A DNA stretch of 64,000 nt from Sphaerisporangium sp040649355. Its GTDB lineage: Bacteria; Actinomycetota; Actinomycetes; Streptosporangiales; Streptosporangiaceae. The position numbers were made by a program, and so were the translations under genes. The DNA lies in assembly GCF_043197795.1 (NCBI RefSeq), contig NZ_JBICTU010000015.1, positions 124,001 through 188,000 on the forward strand, in the 5' to 3' direction. Positions 7,310 to 15,986 of this stretch are shown piece after piece. The stretch's first letter is position 1, and every line of letters begins with the position of its first letter. The notes under the pieces were generated by a model. The model did not search any database. It had not been told where the DNA came from and was given only the letters and a program-made list of their open reading frames with translations.

Positions 7310-7777
7310 ATGCGGGATGTGAGCGAGCCGGCACGAAGTACTCAGATGCAAAAGGTCATTCCGCCTCGCCTGCTGGTGCCCTATCTCGCGGGCCAGCGTA
7401 CGATCATCTCCGGCTATGTCTACCGCGTCCAGGACTGCTCACGGCTGACGAGCCCGGAGCAGATCGTCTCGGCTCTCGACCTCTCCTTCGAGGGCTCCGA
7501 GCTCACGCCCTCGGTCCCCGAGCTGTACATCCTCCGGTGGCAGGTGCGCGACACCGACAACTACGTCGTCCCCTACGGCCCTCATATGGGCGGAGATTGG
7601 AACGATTCGCCGCCCTTCGCGGGCAACGGGTTCACCACCTCCCGCCAGCACGTCGTCCCCCAGTTCCACACCACCCCGATGCCCATCCCGGCGGGAGCGG
7701 AGATCCAGCACGTGACCACGCGCGGCGAGCGGCGGTTCGCCGAGTACGACGGGCTGACCTGGCGGCGCGCGGCATGA
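7310..7777 (+). CDS. Hypothetical protein, 155 aa
   Basis: Starts at ATG 7310, just after the nitrilase stop, and ends overlapping the next gene (ATGA at 7774-7777). It has no signal peptide or transmembrane segment. The middle (about residues 60-140) is rich in aromatic residues and prolines (YILRWQVRDTDNYVVPYGPHMGGDW). I do not recognise the family. The tight spacing suggests co-transcription with the nitrilase-family gene and the next two genes. Confidence 0.65.
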   Translation: MRDVSEPARSTQMQKVIPPRLLVPYLAGQRTIISGYVYRVQDCSRLTSPEQIVSALDLSFEGSELTPSVPELYILRWQVRDTDNYVVPYGPHMGGDWNDSPPFAGNGFTTSRQHVVPQFHTTPMPIPAGAEIQHVTTRGERRFAEYDGLTWRRAA

Positions 7778-8202
7778 GCGACATCGAACCCGTGGGCCTC
7801 GGCTTCATCGCCCACCAGCACGAGCAGACCTACGCCGCAGCCCTCGGGCCGGGCCCCGACGACGTGATCCTGTTCAGCGAGGACTCCAGGGAGGGGTTCG
7901 CCCAGGTCGGGGGCTACTGGCGGCGGCAGGTCCGGCGGGGCGAGCTTGAGTGGCTCGTCCTGCTGCGCACGGTCGGCGCGTTCGGCGGGGAGCCCTGCGT
8001 GGTGCTCGACGAGGACGACGACGGGCTGCACATCGCCTACACCGGCCACAGTGGCCTGAAGGCCGAGGCCCTCGGCTACTGGATGGTCGACCACGGGGCG
8101 TACGAGGTGGTCGTGCCGCACGACGAGGTCCACTCCATCCGCGTCGAGCGGATCCCGATCCCCTGTCAACCGACGAAGGGCGCGAGTGTCTCTGGAGTGT
8201 GA
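7774..8202 (+). CDS. Hypothetical protein, 142 aa
   Basis: An acidic soluble protein, starting at the ATG that overlaps the previous stop and ending at a TGA that overlaps the GTG of the sigma factor gene. It has no recognised motif; a run of Asp/Glu (LDEDDDG) is near residue 86. The overlaps at both ends suggest one operon that includes the ECF sigma factor, so a link to its signal is possible. Confidence 0.65.
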   Translation: MSDIEPVGLGFIAHQHEQTYAAALGPGPDDVILFSEDSREGFAQVGGYWRRQVRRGELEWLVLLRTVGAFGGEPCVVLDEDDDGLHIAYTGHSGLKAEALGYWMVDHGAYEVVVPHDEVHSIRVERIPIPCQPTKGASVSGV

Positions 8203-8711
8203 CCGAAGCTCAAGTCCTTTCCCGCGAGCGCCCCACCTTCGCCGAGATCTTCGCCGCGCACTACTCGGCGATGGTGCGGCTGGCGGGGCTGCTCGGCGCG
8301 GACGACCCGGAGGACATCGCGCAGGAGTCCTTCGCGCGCCTGCACCTGAGACAGGCGCGACTACGCGATGACGCGGCGGCCGTGCCCTACCTCCGCTCGA
8401 CCGTCTGCAACCTGACCCGCAACCGGATCCGGCACCTGAGGATCGTACGGCTGCGCAGACCGGATCCGCCCCCTCCTGAGAGGAGCGGCGAGCAGACCTT
8501 CCTGCTGGCCGAACGGCACCGCGACCTGCTCGCAGCGGTCGACCGGCTGCCACGGCGGCAGCGCGAGGCCCTGGTGCTGCGCTACTGGCTTGATCTGTCC
8601 GAGCGCGAGATCGCCGACGCCATGGGCGTCTCCCCCGGCTCGGTGAAGAGCCACACCAGCCGCGCCATCGCGGCCCTCGGCCGTGCCCTCAAGGAGGACA
8701 GCGATGACTGA
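8199..8711 (+). CDS. ECF-type RNA polymerase sigma factor (sigma-70 family)
   Basis: 170 aa with region 2 (FAEIFAAHYSAMVRLAGLLG..DPEDIAQESFARLH, residues 12-52) and region 4 (LPRRQREALVLRYWLDLSEREIADAMGVSPGSVKSH, near 116-151). Starts at GTG 8199, overlapping the previous stop. A gene for a single-pass membrane protein with a short cytoplasmic N-terminus follows and is the probable signalling partner. The last codons lie within a 30-bp tandem duplication that also carries the next gene's ribosome binding site. Confidence 0.85.
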   Translation: MTEAQVLSRERPTFAEIFAAHYSAMVRLAGLLGADDPEDIAQESFARLHLRQARLRDDAAAVPYLRSTVCNLTRNRIRHLRIVRLRRPDPPPPERSGEQTFLLAERHRDLLAAVDRLPRRQREALVLRYWLDLSEREIADAMGVSPGSVKSHTSRAIAALGRALKEDSDD

Positions 8712-8744
8712 CGAGCCCTCAAGGAGGACGGCGATGATCGAGGA
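8685..8744 (+). repeat. 30-bp tandem duplication carrying two ribosome binding sites and two starts
   Basis: Positions 8685-8714 and 8715-8744 are near-identical 30-bp copies, each holding GGAGGAC(A/G)GCGATGA. Each therefore offers a ribosome binding site 5 nt before an in-frame ATG (8704 and 8734). The first copy also encodes the sigma factor C-terminus; the second lies wholly in the downstream gene's possible N-terminal extension. Confidence 0.9.
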
Positions 8745-9993
8745 CGACCTCCGCGACGCCCTGCGCGCCCGCGCCTCGACCTACGAGGTCAGCCCGCACG
8801 CGTGGCTGGAAGTGCGACGGCGCGCCGCAAGGTCGCGCCGCCTGAGGTGGACGCTGCTGGCAGCCGTCCCACTGGCGACGGGCGCGGTGCTGGCCGGGAT
8901 ACCCCTGGTCGTCACGCACGGCGGGCCGGACGCGGTCACCGGCGCCACGACGGCGGTCTCCGGCGAGCCCACGCCGACGTACAAGGACGCCTACGCGGCA
9001 GGCGTCGCGGAGAACCCGCCGATCGGTGAGACGCTCACCCTGGTCAATCCGGCGGACGGCAAGTCGATGCTCCTGTGGTTCGCCCGCGCGAAGGCGAAGG
9101 GCGCCGCGGGGTTCGCCGACCTGTGCTCGGCCACTCAACTGTCGTCGGGCGGCACCATCGGGAGCTGCGCGTACGACTCGCGAAACCCCGCCCACACCGG
9201 TGAGGTCGGCTGGTACGTCGGGGGCACGGACGGGATGCTGCCACGCCCCGGCAAGCTCATCACCTATGGCGCGGCCCGCGACGCGGTGACCAAGGTCGAG
9301 GCGGTCGCCGACGACGGCTCCCGGTTCCCCGGCACGATCTACAGGCCGAAGGGCGCCCCGCTGGCGATCTGGACTGTTTCCTACCCTGCCCAGGCCAAGC
9401 TGACGGCGTACGAGCTCTCCGGCGCCGGCGAGAAGGTCCTCCAACGGGTGAAGACCGATCCCATGCCCGTCCCGGGCTCGACCGCGGAGCCCGTCGGACC
9501 GGCCGCGAAGCTGGGCGGAGGGGTGACCGCACGGCTGCACAGGGACCAGAGTCTGGTCTGGCGGCAGGACGGGAAGGTCGTCGCGCTCTTCGTCGTCGCG
9601 TCCACACCCCAGATCGAACCCGGCGAGACCCTCGCGGACGCGCTCAAGGGGAACAGGAGGCCGGTGATGTCGCGGTTCACCCACGACCGCTGGCTGGGCT
9701 ATGCCAGGGCCGGCACCGGCAGGGTCGTACTGACCTTCAAGGACGGCACGTCCATCGAAGCGGACGCGATGCCTGACCCATGGGGTGGGGACGCGGTCCT
9801 GTTCTCGGCGCCGTACGCGCATGAGGGCGACATCTACGCCGAGGGTTATGTGATCACCGGGTACGACCGCGACGGCGGGGAGGTCTGGCGCGACGAGGCC
9901 AAGCCGGTGTCCGATCTGTGGGCGTCCCCCGCCCCGGGCGACCCGGCCTTCTCGGGTCCTGCGGGTCAGACCGGGCCGCCGAGGTGGCGGTAG
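8734..9993 (+). CDS. Single-pass membrane protein, probable partner of the ECF sigma factor
   Basis: 419 aa from ATG 8734 (429 aa from ATG 8704). The N-terminal 45 residues are cytoplasmic and start MIEDDLRDALRARAS, followed by one membrane helix (about residues 40-60, WTLLAAVPLATGAVLAGIPLVV) and a large outside domain with no recognised fold. This layout is common for products encoded after ECF sigma genes in actinomycetes. I see no zinc HxxxCxxC anti-sigma motif, so calling it an anti-sigma factor is inference. Its 3' end overlaps the 3' end of the opposite-strand carboxyltransferase gene by 28 nt. Confidence 0.7.
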   Translation: MIEDDLRDALRARASTYEVSPHAWLEVRRRAARSRRLRWTLLAAVPLATGAVLAGIPLVVTHGGPDAVTGATTAVSGEPTPTYKDAYAAGVAENPPIGETLTLVNPADGKSMLLWFARAKAKGAAGFADLCSATQLSSGGTIGSCAYDSRNPAHTGEVGWYVGGTDGMLPRPGKLITYGAARDAVTKVEAVADDGSRFPGTIYRPKGAPLAIWTVSYPAQAKLTAYELSGAGEKVLQRVKTDPMPVPGSTAEPVGPAAKLGGGVTARLHRDQSLVWRQDGKVVALFVVASTPQIEPGETLADALKGNRRPVMSRFTHDRWLGYARAGTGRVVLTFKDGTSIEADAMPDPWGGDAVLFSAPYAHEGDIYAEGYVITGYDRDGGEVWRDEAKPVSDLWASPAPGDPAFSGPAGQTGPPRWR

Positions 9994-11483
9994 CGGGTGA
10001 GGCGGGTGGCCAGGCGGTCCTCGGGAGGGCGTCGCATCAGGCCGATGATCTCGTATTCGAGGGTCCTGGCGACCCGCTCGCAGAAGGCCTCGGGCTCGTA
10101 GGCGGCGTCCGGTAGCTCGGGGATGATCCGGTCGACGATGCCGTCCCGTTTGAGGTCCGTCGCCCGTACCCCCTGCGTCTTGGCGATCTCGGGGGCGAAG
10201 TCGATGGTCCGGTACAGGATCGCCGACGCGCCCTCGGGCGGGAGCGGGGACAGCCAGCCGTGCTGGGCGCAGAGCACCCGGTCGGCGGGCAGCAGGGCCA
10301 GGGCGGCCCCGCCCGCTCCCTCGCCGAGGAGCAGGCAGACGGTCGGCGCGTCGAGCATCACCAGGTCCGCGAGGGAACGGGCGATCTCGGCGGCCAGCCC
10401 GCCCTCCTCCGCCGCCTTCGACAGCGCCGCTCCGGCCGTGTCGATCACGGTGACCAGCGGAAGGCCCAGCTCCGAGGCCAGGTGCATGCCTCTGCGGGCC
10501 ACCCGCAGCCCGGCGGGACCGAGATGGCGGCCCGCGCTCTGCTGGCGACGGTCCTGGCCGAGCACGACCGCGGGCGCCGTGCCGAACCTGGCCAGGGCGA
10601 GCAGCAGGCCGGGGTCGTTCTCGCCCACGCCCGTGCCGTTCAGCGGGGTGACGTCGGAGGCGCCCAGCTTGAGCAGGGCCCTGACGCCGGGCCGGTCGTC
10701 GCGCCGCGACCGGCTGATCGCCTCCCAGGCCTCCACGGCGACGGCCCGCTCACCCGGCTCCGGCACTCGCGTGAGCCCCTCGCCGCGCTCCCCGACCTCC
10801 TTGGGCGCGCAGAGGACCGACAGGGCGCGGATCGCGATCTCGCGGGCGTTCTCGGCCGACACCACGGCGTCGACGAGACCGTGCTTGAACAGGTTCTCCG
10901 CGACCTGCACGTCCTGCGGAAAGGGGTATCCGTACAGGGTCTCGAAGACCCTCGGGCCGAGGAAGCCGATCAGCGCGCCCGGCTCGGCGGCGGTGACGTG
11001 GCCGAGCGACCCCCACGACGCGAACACCCCGCCGGTCGTGGGATGGCGGAGATAGACGATGTACGGCAGGCCGGCGGCGCGGTGGGCGGAGACGGCGGCG
11101 CTGATCTTGATCATCTGGACGAAGGCGAGCGCGCCCTCCTGCATCCGGGTGCCGCCCGAGGCCGGGGCGGCGAGCAGTGGCAGCCTCTCGGCCGTCGCCC
11201 GCTCGACGGCGCGGACCAGCCGCCCGGCGGCGGCCACCCCGATCGACCCGGCGAGGAAGGAGAACTCGCAGGCCATGATCGCCACGCGCCGTCCGCCCAG
11301 CAGCCCCTCGCCGGTCACCACGGACTCGTCGTAGCGGGTCTTCGCGCGCGCGAAGGCCAGCTCCTCCGCGTACGGGGAGCCGGGCGGCGCGGGGTCCACG
11401 GTGGGCTCGTCCCACGACTTCCAGGAACCGGGGTCGAGGACCGTGTGGATGAGGGTGTTGGCGTCCGGACGGGCCGGGCTCAT
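9966..11483 (-). CDS. Acyl-CoA carboxylase carboxyltransferase, fused beta-alpha type
   Basis: A 505-aa fusion of an AccD-like N-terminal half and an AccA-like C-terminal half. The first half has SASGGTRMQEG-type sequence (PASGGTRMQEGALAFVQMIKISAA, about 107-130) and HPTTGGVFASWGSLGH; the second has LPLVTVIDTAGAALSKAAEEGG and LLLGEGAGGAALALLPADRV. It carries out the carboxyl transfer from carboxybiotin to an acyl-CoA. No biotin carboxylase or biotin carrier gene is in the window. The zinc-finger part of classical AccD is absent from the N-terminus. It starts 25 nt after the CoA-transferase gene and has a GGAGG box, so both form one operon. Confidence 0.88.
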   Translation of the reverse strand: MSPARPDANTLIHTVLDPGSWKSWDEPTVDPAPPGSPYAEELAFARAKTRYDESVVTGEGLLGGRRVAIMACEFSFLAGSIGVAAAGRLVRAVERATAERLPLLAAPASGGTRMQEGALAFVQMIKISAAVSAHRAAGLPYIVYLRHPTTGGVFASWGSLGHVTAAEPGALIGFLGPRVFETLYGYPFPQDVQVAENLFKHGLVDAVVSAENAREIAIRALSVLCAPKEVGERGEGLTRVPEPGERAVAVEAWEAISRSRRDDRPGVRALLKLGASDVTPLNGTGVGENDPGLLLALARFGTAPAVVLGQDRRQQSAGRHLGPAGLRVARRGMHLASELGLPLVTVIDTAGAALSKAAEEGGLAAEIARSLADLVMLDAPTVCLLLGEGAGGAALALLPADRVLCAQHGWLSPLPPEGASAILYRTIDFAPEIAKTQGVRATDLKRDGIVDRIIPELPDAAYEPEAFCERVARTLEYEIIGLMRRPPEDRLATRLTRYRHLGGPV

Positions 11484-11508
11484 CGGCGGCCTCCCATCAC
11501 CGGCCGGA

Positions 11509-12666
11509 TCACGCTTCCCGCTTCGCCAGCCAGTCGAGCACGGCCTGGGTGTCCTGGCCGAGCGCGGGCGGGGCGAGGTGCTCGGCGGGCGGCTCGCCGT
11601 CGAACCTCAGCGGCGATCCCGGCAGTTCGATGACGCCGAGCTCCGGGTGCTCGACCGTGACGACGAGATCCTGCGAGCGCGTCTGGTCCCAGGCGTAGAC
11701 CTCGTCGAGGGTGCGGATCGCCCCCGCCGGGATGCCCGCGCCGGCGAGTTCGGCCAGCCAGTGGGCGCGGTCATGGACGGTCAGCGCCTTCTCCATGTCG
11801 GCGATCAGCTCGTCGCGGTGCGCGAACCTCTCCCTGTTGACGGCGTACTTCGGGGTGGCGGGGTCGATGCCGAGGATCGGGGCGAGCTTGCGCCACTGCG
11901 CGTCGTTGGCGACCGCGATCTGGATCATGCCGTCGGCGCAGTGGAACGCCCCGTACGGGGCGATGGAGGCGTGGTGGTTGCCGCCCGCCCCCGGGACCTT
12001 GCCGCCGACCGTCCAGGCCGTCCCGTGGTAGGAGTGCACGCCCACGACCGAGGCGAGCAGGGACGTGCGCACGACCTTGCCCCTGCCGGTGCGCTCCCTC
12101 TCGTACAGCGCGGCCAGCACGCCGTACGCCCCGTGGATGCCCGCGAGCAGGTCGGCGATCGAGGCCCCGACGCGGTACGGCTCCGCGGGCGAGGGGCCGG
12201 TGAGGCTCATCAGCCCCGCCTCGCCCTGCGCGATCTGGTCGTACCCGGGACGGCCGCCCTCGGGGCCGTCGTGGCCGAAGCCGGTGATGGAGAGGATCAC
12301 CAGGCGCGGATTGAGCTCGTGAAGACGCTCCACGGGAAAGCCGAGCCGGTCCAGCACGCCCGTACGGAAGTTCTCGACGAGCACGTCGCTCTGCTTGATC
12401 AGCCGGGTGAGGAGCTCTGCCCCCTCCTTGGACTTGAGGTCGAGCGCGATGGAACGCTTGTTGCGGTTGGCCGAGAGGAAATACGTCGAGATGTCACCCG
12501 AGGGGCCGACGAAGGGCGGGCCCCAGCCACGCGACTCGTCGCCGCCGTCCGGATGTTCCACCTTGATCACCGTGGCGCCCAGGTCGCCGAGCATCTGCGC
12601 TCCGTGCGGCCCGGCGAGAGCACGGGACAGGTCGAGGACGACGACGTCACTGAGAGGTCCCTGCAA
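11509..12666 (-). CDS. CaiB/BaiF-type (family III) CoA-transferase
   Basis: 385 aa. The N-terminal pattern PLSDVVVLDLSRALAGPHGAQMLGDLGATVIKVE and the SANRNKRSIALDLK motif are diagnostic. These enzymes move CoA between carboxylic acids. A TTG at 12666 is chosen as start because a GGAGG box lies 6 nt before it; the frame is open further upstream but lacks a site. It precedes the fused carboxyltransferase gene by 25 nt in one operon, suggesting a route in which an acid is first activated to its CoA ester and then carboxylated or used for lipid synthesis. The substrate cannot be read from sequence. Confidence 0.87.
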   Translation of the reverse strand: MQGPLSDVVVLDLSRALAGPHGAQMLGDLGATVIKVEHPDGGDESRGWGPPFVGPSGDISTYFLSANRNKRSIALDLKSKEGAELLTRLIKQSDVLVENFRTGVLDRLGFPVERLHELNPRLVILSITGFGHDGPEGGRPGYDQIAQGEAGLMSLTGPSPAEPYRVGASIADLLAGIHGAYGVLAALYERERTGRGKVVRTSLLASVVGVHSYHGTAWTVGGKVPGAGGNHHASIAPYGAFHCADGMIQIAVANDAQWRKLAPILGIDPATPKYAVNRERFAHRDELIADMEKALTVHDRAHWLAELAGAGIPAGAIRTLDEVYAWDQTRSQDLVVTVEHPELGVIELPGSPLRFDGEPPAEHLAPPALGQDTQAVLDWLAKREA

Positions 12667-12881
12667 GGTCAGCCTCCACGGGGGCTCGGGGGGAATGCGC
12701 GTTCCGGTCTCACTGGCAAGCCTGCCAGGTCCCCCCACCCGCCAGACACCCAGGTCCCCCCGCGATCACGGGCTCCCGATCATCCCCATCGTGCGCGCGG
12801 CCCGGCCGACGCCGGTCACGCGCGTCCATTATCCCGATCTTCCACGCGCCCGCACCGGCAGCCGGGTCCCTACGACCGGGA

Positions 12882-12911
12882 CGTCCAGGACGTTCGCGTA
12901 CGTCCTGGACG
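12882..12911. terminator. Perfect 11-bp stem, 8-nt loop hairpin
   Basis: CGTCCAGGACG and its exact reverse complement CGTCCTGGACG flank the loop TTCGCGTA. It sits in the 308-bp spacer (12667-12974) between the small protein gene and the CoA-transferase gene, both on the minus strand, so it may end the small gene's transcript or regulate the operon that follows. No T-run follows. I see nothing else in this spacer. Confidence 0.5.
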
Positions 12912-12974
12912 CCCGGGAACCTGCTGGAACCCTCGGGGCATTCCCTGGATCCTCTACATCGTGTCCGGGCTGTC

Positions 12975-13130
12975 CTATCTGTGCGTCTTGCGCCCGCGCC
13001 ACTTGTCCATGAACTCGCGCAGCTTGCGCTGGTTCTGCTGGTCCTTGGCCATCGTCTTGACCTTCTCGACCTGCTCGTGGCCCTTCGGGCTGCGCAGGTA
13101 GTCCTTGATGCGGTCCACCATCGATGCCAT
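12975..13130 (-). CDS. Small charged protein, 51 aa
   Basis: The reading frame from ATG 13130 to TAG 12975 encodes a short, Lys/Arg-rich helical protein (begins MASMVDRIKDYLRSPKGHEQ, ends WRGRKTHR). GAAGAG lies just before the ATG as a weak ribosome binding site; an internal ATG at 13121 is an alternative start. The IKDYLRSPKGHEQVEKVK pattern resembles small conserved actinobacterial proteins of unknown role; I do not recognise a specific family. A strong hairpin lies about 65 nt beyond the stop. Confidence 0.6.
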   Translation of the reverse strand: MASMVDRIKDYLRSPKGHEQVEKVKTMAKDQQNQRKLREFMDKWRGRKTHR

Positions 13131-13457
13131 CTCTTCACCACCGTCTGTTCGGTCACCGTTTCCATTGAACGGCTACCCAGGACGACCCTCGCCAATCACG
13201 CATTGTGCTCAGTAGCTGCAAAAACAGGACAACCAGTGACGGAACCACGACGAATCCACGATCGCGGCGTGACGATTCCCGCTGTGGGCCGGAGGCGCCC
13301 GGCCCTCCACCATGACGTGGGCTAGGTTGGTGACCCGCCGGGTCGTCGGAGGGGGCGGGAACGCGATGGGGACACCGTCAGGGAAGGGCCGGCCTTCGCC
13401 CGGTGCGCCGGTGAGGGTCCGCTGACCGGCCCCGATGGGCCGTCCAGGACCAAGGTC
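13131..13457. other. 327-bp divergent spacer with promoter-like signals and a possible 19-aa upstream ORF
   Basis: On the plus strand TAGGTT (13323-13328) looks like a -10 box. It is followed by a strong GGAGGGGG site and an ATG at 13366 that opens a 19-codon ORF ending at 13425, 32 nt before the DUF2786 start. The same arrangement (TAGGTT, then a leader with CGTCGGAGGGGGCG) recurs before the DUF6571 gene at 17066-17112. No other gene is seen here. Confidence 0.35.
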
Positions 13458-14237
13458 ATGGAGCGGGTCCGGCGGCTGCTGGACCTGGCGGAGCACCCCG
13501 GCACGGGCGAGGAGGAGGCGGCGATCGCCTCCGCGCACGCGGCTGCGCTGATGCTCAGGCACGGCCTGGACGCGTCCGCCGTGAGACGGGGGTCCACGGG
13601 CCGCGCGGAGACCATCGACGGCATCGAGTTCGAGGTGTCGAACCGCGGCGGGCACGCCCGCGAACGCTGCTGGGCCCTCCACCTCGTCTGCGACGCGCTC
13701 GGATGCAAGGGCGCGCAACGCTGGACCGGCGTCAAGGGCCGGGGCATCCGCGGCGCGAGGCACGTCACCATGACGGTCGTCGGGCCGGAGGCCGTCCTCG
13801 ACAGCCTGCGCGTTCTGCTTCCCTCCATAAGCCTGCAGATGGAGAACCAGGCCAGACCCGCCCTCCGGCGGTTCACGTCGTGCGAGCTGGAAACGGTCAC
13901 GGCCAAGGACCGGCGCGCCCGCGCCGCCGCCGACTTCCGGCGGGCCTTCTACGTCGGCTTCGGCTCGGGCGTCTCCGCCAAGCTCCGCGACCGCGTGGCC
14001 GAGGTGGCCGAACAGGTCGCGGGAACAGGGGCGGAGCTCGTACTCCTGGACCGTACGGCCCTGGTGCGGGCCGAGTTCGACCGCCGCTTCCCCGGCCTGC
14101 GGCCTGCCCGCGCGACCGCTCTGGACCGCGACGGCTACGCCACCGGACGCGAGGCAGGCCGCCGCGCCGACCTCAGCGACCGCGACCTCGGCGGCCTCAC
14201 GGCCGGCGAGCTGCCTGCGACGCCCCGCCCGAGATGA
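13458..14237 (+). CDS. DUF2786 domain-containing protein
   Basis: 259 aa. The first 45 residues (ERVRRLLDLAEHPGTGEEEAAIASAHAAALMLRHGLD) match the DUF2786 pattern, a short helical domain of unknown function found in actinobacterial and phage proteins. The rest is basic, mostly helical and unrecognised. The ATG at 13458 has only weak ribosome binding (AGGACCAAGG), while the strong site upstream serves a different frame, so the true start or an upstream ORF effect is open. A perfect terminator hairpin follows. Confidence 0.75.
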   Translation: MERVRRLLDLAEHPGTGEEEAAIASAHAAALMLRHGLDASAVRRGSTGRAETIDGIEFEVSNRGGHARERCWALHLVCDALGCKGAQRWTGVKGRGIRGARHVTMTVVGPEAVLDSLRVLLPSISLQMENQARPALRRFTSCELETVTAKDRRARAAADFRRAFYVGFGSGVSAKLRDRVAEVAEQVAGTGAELVLLDRTALVRAEFDRRFPGLRPARATALDRDGYATGREAGRRADLSDRDLGGLTAGELPATPRPR

Positions 14238-14254
14238 CCCTTGACGACAGGTGA

Positions 14255-14288
14255 GGCCCACGGGCGCCCGCTGTGGCGCCCGTGGGCC
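14255..14288. terminator. Bidirectional terminator hairpin
   Basis: GGCCCACGGGCGCC and its perfect 14-bp reverse complement are separated by CGCTGT. It lies between the convergent DUF2786 and subtilase genes, so it can end both transcripts. No T-tract follows on either strand, as is common in high-GC actinobacteria. Confidence 0.8.
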
Positions 14289-14332
14289 CGCCCGGCTCGA
14301 TGTCGGACGCCCTCGGCGTCAGGACCTCGGCG

Positions 14333-15538
14333 TCAGAACGTGGAGACGTTCAGCAGCTTCTCCGGGATGCCGGCGAGAGTCGTTCCCGCCGCCTGGAGCG
14401 CGGCCTTCACCGCGGCGGGACCGGCCGTCGGATGCGTAGCCTTGTAGAGGGCCGCTCCACCCGCGACGTGCGGGCTGGCCATTGAGGTACCCGAGATGGT
14501 GTTGGTCCCGCTGCCCGTCCACGTGGACAGGATGCACACGCCCGGGGCGATGAGGTCCACGTCGGCGCCGAAGTTGGAGAAGCTGGCCCGCGTGTCGTCG
14601 GCGCCGTAGTTGGCGCAGGTGGCCGCCGCTCCACCGCCGGGAAGCCCGTTGTAGTCGGCGAGCGCGCTGACCGTGACGACCTCGTCGTAGGCGGCGGGAA
14701 CGTGGTTGGCCGCGTTGTCCGTCTCGTTGCCGGCCGCCACCACGAACGTCACGCCCGCCGCGACGGCCGCGCAGATCGCGCGGTGCATCGCGTCGGCGTT
14801 GGTGTTGCCGCAGTTGCCGTCGTCGGTTCCGAGGCCTCCGAGGCTCATGTTCGCGACCTCGATCTCGGAGGCGTGAGCGGTGACGTAGTCGATGCCGCAG
14901 ATGACCTGGGACCAGGTGCCGCTGCCGCTGGCGTTGAGCACGCGCACCGGCCACAACCGGGCGCCGGGTGCCACCCCGACGACGGTGCTGGTGTTGTCCA
15001 GCGCGCCGATCGTGCCCGCCACGTGCGTCCCGTGGCCGTTGCCGTCGTTGGCGCTGGTCCCGTTGTTGCAGTTCTTGGCGCCCGCCGTGTAGACGTTCAG
15101 GTCGGGGTGGGTGAGCTGGATGCCGGTGTCGATGATCGCCACGTCGACGTTGACGCGCGTGTCCACGCCGTTGATGGCGGCGGTGGGGCTGAGCTCGGCG
15201 TCGACCCGGTTGATCCCCGTCGGCAGGGTCTGGGCGTCGATCGACACCACGCCGTCGGGCTGTACGAACTGCACCTGCGGGTCACGGGCGAGATCGGCCG
15301 CGGCGGCGGCGGTCATCCGCGCCGAGTAGCCGCGTAGCGCGTGACTGTAGACGTTCTTGAGGGTCGCGCCCTTGGACCGCGCCTGGGTGTTGGCGACGGC
15401 CGAGGGATCGGCTCCGTCCCGCAGCACGACGATGTAGTCGCCGGCGGGCGCGAGGCTGGTGTCCACCGCGGCCGTGGCCGGGCTCACCGCCATGACGAGG
15501 GAGCTTGCGAAGAGGATGGTGAGGAGCGTTTTGCGCAC
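14333..15538 (-). CDS. Secreted subtilisin-like serine protease (S8) with I9 propeptide
   Basis: 401 aa. The signal peptide starts VRKTLLTILFASSLVMAVSP and ends near ATA-AV (residue 24). An inhibitor I9 propeptide follows (about 30-105, YIVVLRDG...VQFVQPDGVV). The protease domain has D137 (AIIDTG), H169 (NGHGTHVAGT), the oxyanion N271 (AAGN) and S352 (GTSMASPHVAGG). Six cysteines in the catalytic domain fit the proteinase-K-like branch. GTG at 15538 is chosen: it has GGAGG 8 nt upstream and gives a clean signal peptide. The enzyme should be exported and self-activated. Confidence 0.93.
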   Translation of the reverse strand: MRKTLLTILFASSLVMAVSPATAAVDTSLAPAGDYIVVLRDGADPSAVANTQARSKGATLKNVYSHALRGYSARMTAAAAADLARDPQVQFVQPDGVVSIDAQTLPTGINRVDAELSPTAAINGVDTRVNVDVAIIDTGIQLTHPDLNVYTAGAKNCNNGTSANDGNGHGTHVAGTIGALDNTSTVVGVAPGARLWPVRVLNASGSGTWSQVICGIDYVTAHASEIEVANMSLGGLGTDDGNCGNTNADAMHRAICAAVAAGVTFVVAAGNETDNAANHVPAAYDEVVTVSALADYNGLPGGGAAATCANYGADDTRASFSNFGADVDLIAPGVCILSTWTGSGTNTISGTSMASPHVAGGAALYKATHPTAGPAAVKAALQAAGTTLAGIPEKLLNVSTF

Positions 15539-15586
15539 GGGGGGATCCTCCACTCTGCGGTCCGGGTGGACCGGCAAAGTCGACAT

Positions 15587-15986
15587 TGACTACCTAAGTC
15601 AGACCTTTCCACCCCAAATCCAGATTTGTTACATGAATTTGACATTTGTCATTTGGGTTGTCAGATTTTATGGAAAAAGGGTGGAACAAGAGATAAATCA
15701 TGATCAGCCGGTCCGCAATGGTCACGGGTCCGGTTTGATCACCGGGGTAGACCACGCCCGAGGCATGATCGGGGAATTGCTTTCCGGCCCGTACCGCCCA
15801 GCCGCTCGTCCAACGAACATTCCTGGGGGCCTACAACGGCGCTCGGCGCGCCGACCGAACCTGCGGTCGCGTTTCGAGAGCTCCACCGATTGCGACACGG
15901 CGACGACACCGATCCGACGCCTGGGTGCCGTGTCACGACCCATCCGGACATCACCGACAGCCGCGTCGGCGACTTAGCGTCGCCGG
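15587..15986. other. 400-bp divergent spacer with an AT-rich core
   Basis: No gene is seen here. Positions 15610-15710 are strikingly AT-rich for this genome and include TGACATTTGTCA (15640-15651), an inverted repeat of TGACA with a 2-nt spacer, a candidate operator for the subtilase promoter. The remainder has ordinary base composition and no open frame with coding character. Confidence 0.4.

Noticed and set aside
7310..8202. The two hypothetical genes as a split single gene
   Set aside because: They overlap by ATGA in different frames and each has its own start; no homology links them to one protein.
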